Positions 22,266 to 33,500 of a DNA stretch of 64,000 bases are shown here, in pieces. The number at the start of each line of letters is the position of its first letter. Position 1 is the stretch's first letter. Source of the DNA: Calliopum simillimum. Taxonomy: Eukaryota; Arthropoda; Insecta; Diptera; Lauxaniidae. Location of the stretch: positions 52,140,028 through 52,204,027 of the forward strand of contig OX638372.1 of NCBI GenBank assembly GCA_951812925.1, in the 5' to 3' direction. The notes beneath the pieces are model-generated. The model saw only the letters and a program-made list of their open reading frames with translations. It did not search any database and had not been told where the DNA came from. The translations under genes were made by a program, and so were the position numbers.

Positions 22266-22730
22266 TTGATGTATGTACAATACTTCTTTATGCATACTTA
22301 TCATGCCGCCTGCTGTGCATTGCAAACGCGAGAACAACATCAATATACCTATTCTTCTTATGTGTAGGGTACAATAAAATGTCAATATCATGCAAATATG
22401 TAAAATGGTATCCGTGGTATGTCAATAGCAGTACCCATCAAAGCAGTGTATTTTATATAAAATCCAGATTTTATAAAATGAATTACGAATGAATGAAAAT
22501 ATCCTTTCACACATACAGTATGAAAATGAAATGAAATGCAACAAAATGCAATAAATATTTATGTAGGGGAAAGTGGGAAATCGTGAGCCATGGGGAATTG
22601 TGAGACACTGCCATCTTTCGGCATTATGTCAAGATTGATAGTTCAACACAACTGTCAATCTCTTTGCCTAAGCATATTTTTACTCTGGTAGTTGACCACT
22701 TTATTTGAAACTATATTTTTAATTAATAAT

Positions 22731-23067
22731 CTAGTAAGGGTGGTATCTTTGGCCTGGCAACCACAATACACATAAGTACTACGAATTGTAAGCGCAAGCT
22801 CTGATAAAAAACTGAGCGAATTCGGACAAGAGGGCGTGGCACCTCCCATATAAGCAAAAGCTTCAAAACGCTATACTGAAAGCGCTTTTTGAGATATTCG
22901 AACCAACTTTGACTCAGACACTAAAAATTATAAATGAAAGCTCTCAGCAAAAATTGGTTGAAATCGTACAAGGGGGCGTGGCACCTCCCATATAAGCAAA
23001 ATTTTCAAAATACTGCAGAGTAGGGTATTTATTTTTTGGCCAGGCCAAAATTTACACCCTTACTAGT
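22731..23067 (-). mobile_element. Family H fragment bounded by inverted copies of its own 5' head
   Basis: The right edge is a minus-strand family H head (GGCCAGGCC to TTACTAG at 23066). Two satellite units follow, and the left edge is a plus-strand head, CTAGTAAGGGTGGTATCTTT plus GGCCTGGC. The tail and (CAGC)n tract are absent, so the piece resembles a small element with heads as inverted ends. Confidence 0.7.
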
Positions 23068-23074
23068 TTTTTTT

Positions 23075-23218
23075 TATACCCTACACCCTGGGTATATTCA
23101 CTTTGTCCTTCCGTTTGTAACGCAGAGAAGGAGGCGTGGCAGATATAGAAAAGTATATATATTCTTGATCAGAGTCACCTCTTGAGTCGATATAGCCATG
23201 TCCGTCTGTCTGGCTGGG

Positions 23219-23249
<31 letters not shown>

Positions 23250-24057
23250 GTGTGTGTGGAAATAAATTTTTTGGGAAAACTGAGCAACAGAATTCAATGA
23301 AATTTGGTGCACAGCCTCCATCGTAAAAGTTAGCTCAGGGGATTGAAAATGAGCGAAATCGGTCAATGGACACGCCTACCGCCCATACAAAAGTACATTC
23401 AAAATGCAATAATAACAGCATTATTCGCAATAACAGAATCAAAATACACATAAATACACATAAATACTAGGGAAAGTAAATATAAGCTCTGAGCAACAAC
23501 TAGGCGAATTCGGACTAGAGGACGTGACCCCTCCCATATGAACAAAAGTTTCAAAATGTTATACGGAAAGCGTTTTTTGAGATAACCCAACCAAATTACA
23601 CTCAAACACTTGGATCTATAAATGCATGCTATATGCAAGATCTAGGTGAACTCGGACAAGAGGGCGTGGCACCTCCCATATAAGCAAATGTTTCAAAATT
23701 ATATAATGAAAGTGTTTTTTGAGATAATCCAACCAAATTTCACTCAAACACGAAGAACATTAATTGTAAACTCTGAGCTTAAAGTAGGCGAAGTAGGATT
23801 AGAGGGCGTGGCACCTCCCATACAAGCGAAAGTTTCAAAACGCTATACTGAAATATTTTTTAAAAAAAAACCTAACCGAATTTTAAACACTCAGAACAGT
23901 AAATGCAAGCTCTACGCAAAATCAAGGTAAGCTCGGAGGTGAGGGAGTGGCACTTCCCATATAAGCAATTTGTTCTTATACTCTCCTAATAATATACTTG
24001 AAATGCAGTGTAGGGTATTTATTGCTTGGCCAGGCCAAAGATACCACCCTTACTAGT
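23075..24057 (-). mobile_element. Family H element, copy 2, complete
   Basis: On the minus strand it runs from the head at 24057 (TACTAGT, GGCCAGGCC on the plus strand) through four satellite units to the (CAGC)n tract (23212-23250) and the tail ending at 23075. Its tail abuts the head of the preceding unit at 23067 across only a short A/T run, giving a head-to-tail arrangement. Confidence 0.8.
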
Positions 24058-24064
24058 TTTTTTT

Positions 24065-24821
24065 TATACCCTACACCCAGGGTATATTCACCTTGTCCTT
24101 CCGTTTGTAACGCAGAGATGGAGGCGTGGTAGATATGGAAAAGTATATATATTCTTGATCAGCGTCACCTCCTGAGTCGATTAAGCCATGTCCGTCTGTC
24201 TGGCTGGCTGGCTGGGTGGCTGGCTGGGTGTGGAAATACATTTTTTGGGAAAACTAAGCAAGATAATTCAATGAAATTTGGTACACAACCTCCGTCGTCA
24301 AAGTTAGTTTGGGGGATTGAAAATGAGCGAAATCGGTCGACGGACACGCCTACCGCCCATACAAAAAACATCTTCAAAATGCAAATTTTAGAGTATTTTT
24401 CACAACAATGCAACAAAAATACACATAAACACTACAAATTGAATGCGCAAGCGTGACACCTCTCATATAAGCAAAAGCTTTAAAACGCTGTACTGAAAGC
24501 GTTTTTTGAGATAATCGAACTAAATTTTACTCAGACACTAAAAACTATAAATGCAAGCTATAAGCAAAAACTGGATAAAATCGGACAAGAGGGCGTGGCT
24601 CCTCCCATATAAGCAAAAGTTTCAAAACGCTATTCTGAAAACATTTTTTCAGATAATCCAACCAAACTTCAATCAAATACTAAGGACTATAAATGCAAAC
24701 TCTGAGAAAAAACTGGGTGAATTCGGAGGGCGTGGCACCTCCCATACAAGCAAAATTTTCAAAATACTGCTGTGTAGGGTATTTAATGTTTAGCCAGGCC
24801 AAAGGTAACACCCTTACTAGT
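24065..24821 (-). mobile_element. Family H element, copy 3, complete but shorter
   Basis: Head at 24821, three satellite units, (CAGC)n at 24202-24232, tail ending at 24065 directly beside the head of copy 2. Same orientation as copy 2, making a tandem array. Confidence 0.8.
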
Positions 24822-24849
24822 TTAGCTATTCCGTTTGACAAGGTCCCAA

Positions 24850-25470
24850 CAGGTTCGAATAAGATAAGTTAAAGCAAGTAGAATGGGGTCAGAAAGAACC
24901 ATAAAAGCAGGATAAAATGGGTTAATGTGTTTTAAGGAAATATTTCCCTTGTGATTTCATTATGACCTTGGGGCAAAAAGTTCTATCCAAAATGTAGTTT
25001 AAGAGTTTAGGTAGAGTTGTTAAAATTCGAAAAAACGTTTATTGTTGGTGTTTTCACTAAAAAACATTGCATGTTTGATGTTAAGTTTGGGATCTTAGTT
25101 TTTTACATACTTGGTCAATAATTTAAGACATCGCACGGCTCACTCTGAGCATTTTTGCGATCGTAATAAAATAAAAACTGTATCAAGCCAATCTCAAAAA
25201 TGCTCAAAATGAGTCGTGGATATCTCAAATTTTTCGTCTTGAACCAAGGTATATAAAAAAATAATGCCTCGGAATCAACATCAAACATTTTCGAAATTTC
25301 ACCCCACTGTTAAGCTACATTTTGGAAAAAATTTATTTTCTCAAAGTCATTATGAAATCACACGAAGAAAATTTTTCTTGAACTCATTAACTCATTATAT
25401 CCTGTTGGGGTCTGTTTGACCACTTTTTCAAAAAACAAATCGGGGCTATCATGAGTTTAAGTATTATACA
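24850..25470. repeat. Family C foldback, ~620 bp with ~280-bp arms
   Basis: Left arm 24850-25160 and right arm 25180-25470 are inverted copies sharing AGGATAAAATGGGTTAAT, GATTTCATTATGACCTT and CTCTGAGCATTTTTG. No open frame. Confidence 0.75.
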
Positions 25471-25724
25471 AAACTATTCTACTAAAATTTGTACTAGAGG
25501 TCACTAAAGACAAGAAATGCTTGAAACTTAAGAATTAATCAAAATGAAGTCCCTTAGTACGATTTTGGTTTTGAAGATTTTAGCTTTCGCGTTGAAATTC
25601 GAACTTTTAAGACCAAAGCGACTATTTCTCTTGTTCGAATCTACCTTATACATATTTGCTTTGAATTTTGCTAGTTCCCGTACAAAATTCGATTGCATTA
25701 TATCAAATATTGAACGTACTACGG

Positions 25725-25965
25725 CATTTTGAAAAAATTTGCTTGTATGGTAGGTACCACTCTTCCTTTGTCCGAGATTGCCAAGTTTTTTTCATAAAAA
25801 TCACCGAATTTGCTTGCTTTTAAAAAATATTAAAATGATTTCCACAGACAGCCAGGATATAGCCATATAGTCTCTTGAGGTGACGCTGATCAAGAATACT
25901 TTTCCATACTTGCCAAGCCTCCATTTCTGCGTTACAAACGGAAGGACAAAGCAAACTTTGAACCA
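25725..25965 (+). repeat. Degraded family H fragment
   Basis: Diverged satellite unit (GCTTGTATGGTAGGTACCAC), then CAGACAGCCAGGATATAGCC and a tail piece TGACGCTGATCAAGAAT through GCGTTACAAACGGAAGGAC. The middle is deleted. Confidence 0.65.
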
Positions 25966-27395
25966 TCAACGATCCAACTTTGAAAAATTCTTCGGCATGG
26001 TTTTTCTATTCATCAATTACTCTAAGAAAGTTTTTTGTAGAGAAAAATTTTCATACTATCTAACTACACAATATGCCTGCGGTGTAGTTTAAAATAACGT
26101 CTTATATCCGAAAATGTAACTACTCGAGTGAGTTTCATTTATTAAAAATTGTACGTGTAGTTCACATATTGCAAAACAGATATCTGTCATGGATTCTGCG
26201 GATGCTGCTGATAACACAAAAACCAAATGCAACCGAAAAAATAAACACGCAATATTTCCGGCATCCCCTCAATCCTTAATTTTGTGTATAATTTGTTTCA
26301 TTGGCATCATACAAAAACACCTGAAATAATTTCATTTATTTGATTATAATATCCATAGTGACCACAACATTTTTGTTTTCGAGGGAGACTACCTTCAAAC
26401 ATGAATCACCCACAATACCAGCCATAAGGGGAAATGACAGATTGTATTGTATGCTCGACAATTTTTTTACACAATGCAATGTAAACAAATGAATGCTCAT
26501 TTTGCATATCAATTTTTGCTGATACTCGGTATGGTATTTAAATTTATTTGCATGATATATTTAAAAAAAAATTTAAGATACATACATTAAGGGTATTCAT
26601 ATTAAGTTTGATAAGGAAATCCGAAATCGGGAAAGTCATGGCAAGTGATAAAAGTCACCGCAAAGGATAGTGATAAATGGAGACGTTATGCTCCTCCTAG
26701 AAGTTACTGGAGAATTGTTTGTCGAGTCGGGGTATAGCTCTTTTTTACTGTACAGCAGTGTTGTCAGATAATTCACAAGAAAATTGTCCAAATTCGACCT
26801 AAAAACGTAATTTCGGGTGAAAAAACGTCAACATAAGAATAAATTATATATAGGGGCTTATCGTAAATAAATATTCTCGAGAATTTATTCGCTAACTCCC
26901 TGGTTTGCAATCGCAAAAAAAATTTCGTGGAAAAGGAAAATTCACTGGAAAAATTATGTAATCGGCAATAAGTTGGGAGCGAGTTTTTTTTCACTTTTAT
27001 TTGTTAAATTTGCTCCTCAACTTTTTGCTAGGGAGTACTAATGTATAAATGAATAATTATAAATAACGTTTGACAAATTAAAAACTTTAGTACAACAATT
27101 TTAAAGCTTATTGAAATAGCTGTCATATGACACTAAAGTTTTTAATATTCATCCAAGCGTTTCCAACTTATACTGGTTCTGCTAAAACTACTTTTCACTC
27201 AAATTTTTTTGGAAACTTTTTGGTGCAAACTTTTGATTTCCAAATCCACAAAAATGATTAAAGGCATTTTTTACTTTAAAAAGTAAAGCATTAACTTCAA
27301 TTTCACTGCTGCAATTGCTTCTTTTTCTTCTTTTGCAATTGCTGTTTCTTGTTTATCTTTTTTTTAAGTCAGCTGTCAAAATCCAGTGGAAAATG
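25966..27395. other. Intergenic DNA with minor repeat relics
   Basis: A family E half (TTATCGTAAATAAATATTCT, CGAGAATTTATTCG) lies at 26857-26895, and a piece of the Merlin-like right arm (GTCATATGACACTAAAG, TATTCATCCAAG) at about 27120-27180. No gene. Confidence 0.45.
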
Positions 27396-27399
27396 GAAA

Positions 27400-27625
27400 A
27401 AAATGTCAACGATTTATGGAAAAAAGCGTTGCCACATGTTTTTTTCTTGTGCAAAATGTCTACGAAATCGGAAAAAATCAGCGTTCAGACAGGTTGTTTG
27501 CGCAAAATGTCAAAGATATGGGAAAGACTCAGCGTAGCCAGATGTTGTTTTTGTGTAAAATGTCAACGCTCTTGGAAAAACACAGCGTTGCAAACTGGTT
27601 ATTTCTGAAAATGTCAACGATATTA
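27400..27625. repeat. Diverged tandem repeat, five units of ~52 bp
   Basis: AAAATGTC(A/T)A(A/C)G recurs at 27401, 27453, 27504, 27557 and 27608. Each is followed by a GGGAAAAA-type block, CAGCGTTGCCAGA-like sequence and TTTTTTGTGC. The overlapping Cys/Lys-rich reading frames are by-products of the repeat. Confidence 0.75.
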
Positions 27626-28039
27626 AAATAAAAAAAGTATCCCTGCAGGAAGGGGAGTTTCCATTCATGAAATATTCACTACTTCCAGTGCTCCTTCCCC
27701 GGGAGGGAGAGAATGGAACTCCCTTCAGATTTACGATAAGGCCCATATACTCAGGGAAAAACGTGAATAAGAACAAGAGTGTCGCAATATTTGCAAAGTT
27801 CAACGAAAACGTGTAAAATGGATGACGAGTACGAGGAAGCTAATACCTGATCATAACAATTGAAGAAGAAACCGATCCGGATAATGAACTTCAAGAAATT
27901 TTAAAAGTATTATATAAGTAGTATTATAGAATCTGAACCTACCGCGAAAGTTTTTCAAATCAAGAGAGAATTTTCTTTGAATCAACCTCAAATGTTTGTT
28001 AAATCAAAAGAAAATATTTGATTTGAATACTAATCATAT
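27626..28039. other. Intergenic DNA, no gene
   Basis: A GC-rich patch near 27690-27730 (CTTCCCCGGGAGGGAG) stands out but matches nothing I recognise. Confidence 0.4.
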
Positions 28040-29198
28040 CACTGTTCGACAACTTCGAACTTTTTTTAAAACCCATTAGAAAATCCATAAAATTCTTAAA
28101 GTAGACGTTAGAAAATACCCGTTTCTCGTAGTTTTTCTCCAGCACGTCACATTTTTTTATCGATTTTTAAAGTTTTTTATCCACTGTACATGAAAAAACC
28201 AAAAATACCGCATTCTTGTGTTAAATCGATGAATTTAACTATATGTTCCTTACATCTAAGAAGTATCATGTGTTCAGCAAGCATATGTAGAGTATTGCTG
28301 ATATTGTTTAACCCCCACATATGGATCATTTTTGCCCTTTTCTTAAAAAGATACAAAAATGACACCCAAAACAGGGAAATATTGAGTCAGTATGTACTAC
28401 AGAAATATAAAGGTCTAAATTTGAGCTCGATACCAAAAAAATCGTTAAAATCAATTAGGACTTTTCACATTGCATATTAATTACATCCCTGACGCGCTTA
28501 CCTGAAGTTTTTGTCTTTGGTAACTCTAACTGAAATTTTTCGCAGGATATTTTTGCAAAACTTTTTAACCCATTGTAACTCAGTTTTAGAAAAAGGTGTC
28601 AAAAAGACCCATAAAAACAGGATATAATAGGTTAATGTATTCTAGAAAAATTATCCTTGTGTGATTTCGTTATGATCTTGTGAGAACGAGTTTTGTCCAA
28701 AATGTAGTTTTAGAGTTTTACAGTGGGGCGAAATTTGGAAAATATTTATTGTTAAAACTGCTTATTGATTTTAACGACTAGTAGTGAACTTCTATAGTAA
28801 AAATTTCTGCAGTAAATACTGACTCAATATTCCCCTGTTTTAGGTGTCATATTTGTACCTTTTCAAGAAAGGCCAAAAATTACCCATAAGTGGGGGTTGT
28901 ACAGAGTTCAAATTTTCTACAAAAATATTCCCCACAATACCCTGCATAAGTTTGCTGAGCACAAGATACACCTCAAATGTAAGGATCATATACATAGTTA
29001 AATTAATCGATTTAACACAAGAATGAGGTATTTTTGTTTTTTTCATGTACAGTGGATAAAAAAACTTCAAAAATTGATTAAAAAAAATGTGACGTGTAGG
29101 GGAAAAACCACGAGACACGGGTATTTTTTTTTAACGTCTACTTTAAGAATTTTTTGGATTTTCTTATGTGTTTTTTTTTTTTTTTGTGTCGAACGGTG
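28040..29198. mobile_element. Family D foldback element, 1.16 kb with ~300-bp arms
   Basis: Terminal CACTGTTCGACA (28040) and TGTCGAACGGTG (29198) start arms 28040-28335 and 28880-29198 that are inverted copies (AGTAGACGTTA, ACCCGTGTCTCGT, TATCCACTGTACATGAAAAA, CTTGTGTTAAATCGAT). The centre includes a family C fragment at 28560-28760, probably a nested insertion. No transposase. Confidence 0.8.
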
Positions 29199-30512
29199 TA
29201 TTCAATTCAATAACATCAATTCAATAGTTTTTCACAGTTAATTCAAATAATTTCACCTTCGGAGCTAAATTGTTACTGATATCTATTGAATCATCAGTGA
29301 CAGTTGTCGTTTTTTTCCCGAGTGTATGGGCGCCCGTATGAAAAAAAAAATACAATTTTAAAATTCAAAATAATAATATGGATTTATTCCTCCGAAAGTT
29401 CTGTAGTTTTTGAGATATTTTTAAATCAAAATTCGTGTGGAAAAATTAAAGACCAGTCGAATTTAGTTTTGATCTTTATAAGCACCATGTAAAATTTGAT
29501 TAGTTTCAGATGAAATTTGATGGACCCAAAACAAGTTTTCAAAACCGTTTCAGTAGTTGAGTTGAATATCCATGTTTTATGAAAACTGAGGTTTTTATGG
29601 AGGTGAACTCAAAATGACGTCAGTTTCAACTCTAACTTGGTTTCAAGAGTCACTGAAAACCTTTGGAAATCTTGTTTCAAATCATATACAAGCACCATAG
29701 CTGACTCAGTCCAGATTCAAAGCAAGTTATATTACAATTACATAGCACAAATTAGCCCCTATCTCTCTGTTTTTAGCCCCACACCCTTTATTTTCAAGTA
29801 GTAGGTATTAAGTAAGTTTTTCGGCTGCACAGGTTCTGCAAATGGCAAATGACCAGTAGTTTGAAAAAGCAGATACAAAACTGGCTTAGCTGAAATTTCA
29901 AGTTGAAACAACTAATTTTTTACAGAAGTAACGTTGTTGAAATTTTTCAAGTCAATTCTATAAATTTTTCTTAATTTTTTAAGAAATAAATGTTTTCGTA
30001 GTTCTCATTTAAAATAAAATTATCTGGTTCTGCAACTAGCCTGCTCGTTTAATAGTTGATTCCACCTCAGATCAAAAAACGTAATTTCAAGGTCAAAAAC
30101 GTCGAAACGTGCGGTTGAAAAAACATCCAAATGACGTTAAAAACGTCCACATGGCAATGCTGCTGTACAGTATGATAATTTTACTTTTTTCACGAATGGA
30201 ATAAAAAAAGGAAAAGGTGGCACTACTAGCTTTTTTATAATAAATTGAAACCTGCACGACATTTATTCCCCTTCAAGTTGGCAACGAAAATATACGATAT
30301 CAAAATCGTAAATCGTACGTAAAAAGAAACGTCAAACGTTTGTGACGAAAACAAAAGGAAAATTCTTTTCATTAGAAAAAGGTTTTATCAAAAATACGAC
30401 AAAAATTAAAAGTGCAAATGTTTTGTTTAGCTTGAAATATAAAATAAACACTTTTGACCAAAGATTGAAAGTAAAAAGCTTGAAAGCAGACAAAAATATC
30501 AAAAGAAAAACA
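29199..30512. other. 5' flank of Ubc7
   Basis: Contains a family fragment at 29460-29560 (AGCACCATGTAAAATTTGAT, GATGGACCC) related to the MITE at 8.0 kb. The Ubc7 promoter must lie in the last few hundred bases; no TATA box or initiator stands out enough to call. Confidence 0.4.
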
Positions 30513-33500
30513 ATGGCTGGGTCTGCGCTGAGACGTCTGATGGCCGAATATAAACGTAAGTGCTGAGAAAATAAAATACAAAAAACGGATGCGCATTGAG
30601 ACCCCTGCTGCAGCTAAAAAGAAAAAAAAATTATTTCCCAAATATGCGCACAGATATTAATAAATTCATTAAGTAATTGCAAATATTTCCACAATTGAAT
30701 TATTATGTAAATTTTTCAGAGTTGACTTTGGATCCACCTGAAGGAATTGTGGCTGGCCCAATTAGTGAAGATAATTTTTTCGAATGGGAGGCTTTAATAG
30801 CGTAAGTTCAATTCGTGACTTGTAATTTCTATTGATACCATTTTTAATTGTTTATAGTAAATTTGAAGATAACGCAATTTTTCGATAAGATTAATAAAAG
30901 TGAAACACTTAAAAGTCGAGAGCTAAAGAAAGTGATTGTGTCCCCGTGTAAAACCTTTCTAATAGTTTTAATTACTTTTTTATCAGTGTAGTTGACATAG
31001 GTTTTAGTTTTCAATACCCATAACCCAAAATTTCGGAAAAAGTATCTGAATATCGTCGTGTTAAAACTGCAACTAGATGTATACATTTTTCATGTTTTGA
31101 GAAAAAAGAGTTAATTTTTTTAAAGTTTTCTGTTTTTTACTTTTTATATAAAATTGGAGAGCAAAATTGCACTGTGGCCTGTATCCTTGATGTTGAGGAG
31201 GCTTTCGATAGAGTTTGAATTGAGGGTTTATTATTTAAATTTATTCAACTTGACTTTCCTCCGGAAATTTTTAAAATCTTATATAGCTTTTTATGAAATA
31301 GATAATTTTTGTAAAACAATTTAAATCACAAATTTTATGTGGCGTTCCACAAGGTTCTATCTTGGGAGCAAAATTATTTAATATACATATTTATGTATGT
31401 TTTTCCTCATTTTGTCCAGAACGCTGTCCGTTCCCCGTCTACTGCTATCCTTTTTGCAGATGACACTGGTATATACGCATTCTCTTTTTCCTTATGATGC
31501 CTTACAGCTTAAAAAAAGACATATTCAGTTCATAACGGAACACTACAAAAAGTGTTAAACTTACCAAAATCTGAATGTATTTGTTTTAGAAATTCTTCTG
31601 GAAAAGGTAAAAGGGGTGTAGTTGGCCAAAGTAAAGTAATTTCTCTAACAATTGATGGTTCTACTATCCCAATTAAAACCAACATCACATACCAAGGAGT
31701 ACAGTTCTCAAATCTGTTTAAATTTAATACCCATGCAAGACTGATCAAAAATAAGGCTGAGAAAATTTCGAATATGCTATCGCCATATATATGCAATCCA
31801 AATTTACAGATGAAAATTACATTACTTTTCTATAAAACCCTGATAAGGCCTATTTTACTTTACGCTTTTCCATGTTGGTTTTCGATGTCTGATTCTGTTG
31901 TAAAGGAGTTGGAAATTCTTGAGAGGAAGGTTCTTAGATGGTTTATCAACAAAAAAGTTCAATTTAGAACAAAGAGGTTCTCGTATCAAATTATATATAA
32001 TGATGCCAAAATTATGGCATTAATGTCTTATGCTTTTAACTTAACCCTTTCGACCCGGCTGGGACAATACATATATGTAAATTGGGATATATTGTCCCAG
32101 CCGGGTCGAAAGGGTTAACCAAAAAAGTTTGCAGGGAAATGTCTTATTCTGATAATGATTTCATAAAAGATTTATATGACTCTCAAAATAACATCTCCTG
32201 GATCGATTAGTATTACATTTCCCCATTGGGAATTGAAATGATGAGCCCTCGGCCTGACTCAGTGTGTGCCCTTCCGCCTTTTTATCAGAATTCAGGACCG
32301 CGGTTGATTGCTTTTTGACAAACACTTTAATTTTCATCCTTTGGACTCCTTGCTTTAAGTCCCATTATCTTATTATTAAGATTTTTTCTTAACTATCTAT
32401 AATTTGTTTTTTTTTAGCAGTATGCTCTAGAAATCATTTCTGAAGTTAGATAGTGCTTTTGACAAAATATTGTCACTAAAAGCTGTACAAGTAAAAATCA
32501 AATATAATTTAATTAATTGAGCGCTTCACGAAAGATTAATGTTGCCTCAATTCAATAGCAAAGTTAGAAGCCGCTGTCAAAATATAAATGGGTAAACTAC
32601 TCACATAAAAAACCTTATTGCTATGGGTTACCTCACACAAATAACAAGTGATAACTATACAGGCCTGTTCCGTTATCCGCGTGGTTTCAATTACTTATCA
32701 TTTAAGAAGGTTTTTGATGTAAATTGTGAGCCACACGATAAAAATTATTAGAATCTTTTTTGAGAAAAATTGCAGGTTCTACAAATAATATTGATTTGTA
32801 TTTTCGAAAATAAAGTAGTTTAGGATATATTCGATAAAATTGAACTTGTCGACTTTTTGCGGTATTTTAAGAATTTTTCCTAAACGGTTACTTTTTCGGT
32901 AATAAAAGGTAGGTAGACCCTGTAATTCTACCGTTTTCATCAAAAAGCCTTCTAAATGAAAAGTAATTGAATTTGACACTGAACTGAATTATTTGATTCA
33001 AAAAATTCAAGATTCTAATCTTCACTGTACACTGATATCATTTTGACGCTGAAGTTGACTGTCTTGTTTTATCGGTATCTAAGAAAAACCTCACATTAAC
33101 AAATACTTCAGTGTACTGTATTTTATACAAAACCTTACAATTTAAAATTTGTATGGTAGAAAAAATGTCACGTTCTTATTGTGACGTATCGTTTCAGATT
33201 ATGATCAAAAAGAAAAGTACAGAAGATCAAACAAAATACATTATAAAGTAACATTATTGCATAAGATCTTAAAATTAGTCGCACTAAAAAATTCTGACTT
33301 GTTTCGCGGATTTCTGACTTTCTTTGAATAGGCACCAAAACTCCTATTTTTGTCACGTTCTTTTTTTGCATGTGTCTTGAATCCAGTGCTACCTAAGAGC
33401 TACAATGTAAAGTAAAAACTAAAAAAAAAATATGTTTGATTTCTTTACTTCTACTTTTTTTGCACTTTATATGTGTACGAAGGTCACGTTCGCCACTTGG

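Noticed and set aside
25544..25732. Short frame with a signal-peptide-like start (MKSLSTILVLKILAFALKF)
   Set aside because: Embedded between family C and family H debris. AT-rich DNA often gives hydrophobic frames by chance, and there is no homology.
27315..27631. Overlapping Cys/Lys-rich frames as a small gene
   Set aside because: All three frames are open because of a 52-bp tandem repeat, and the repeats do not correspond to a protein module.
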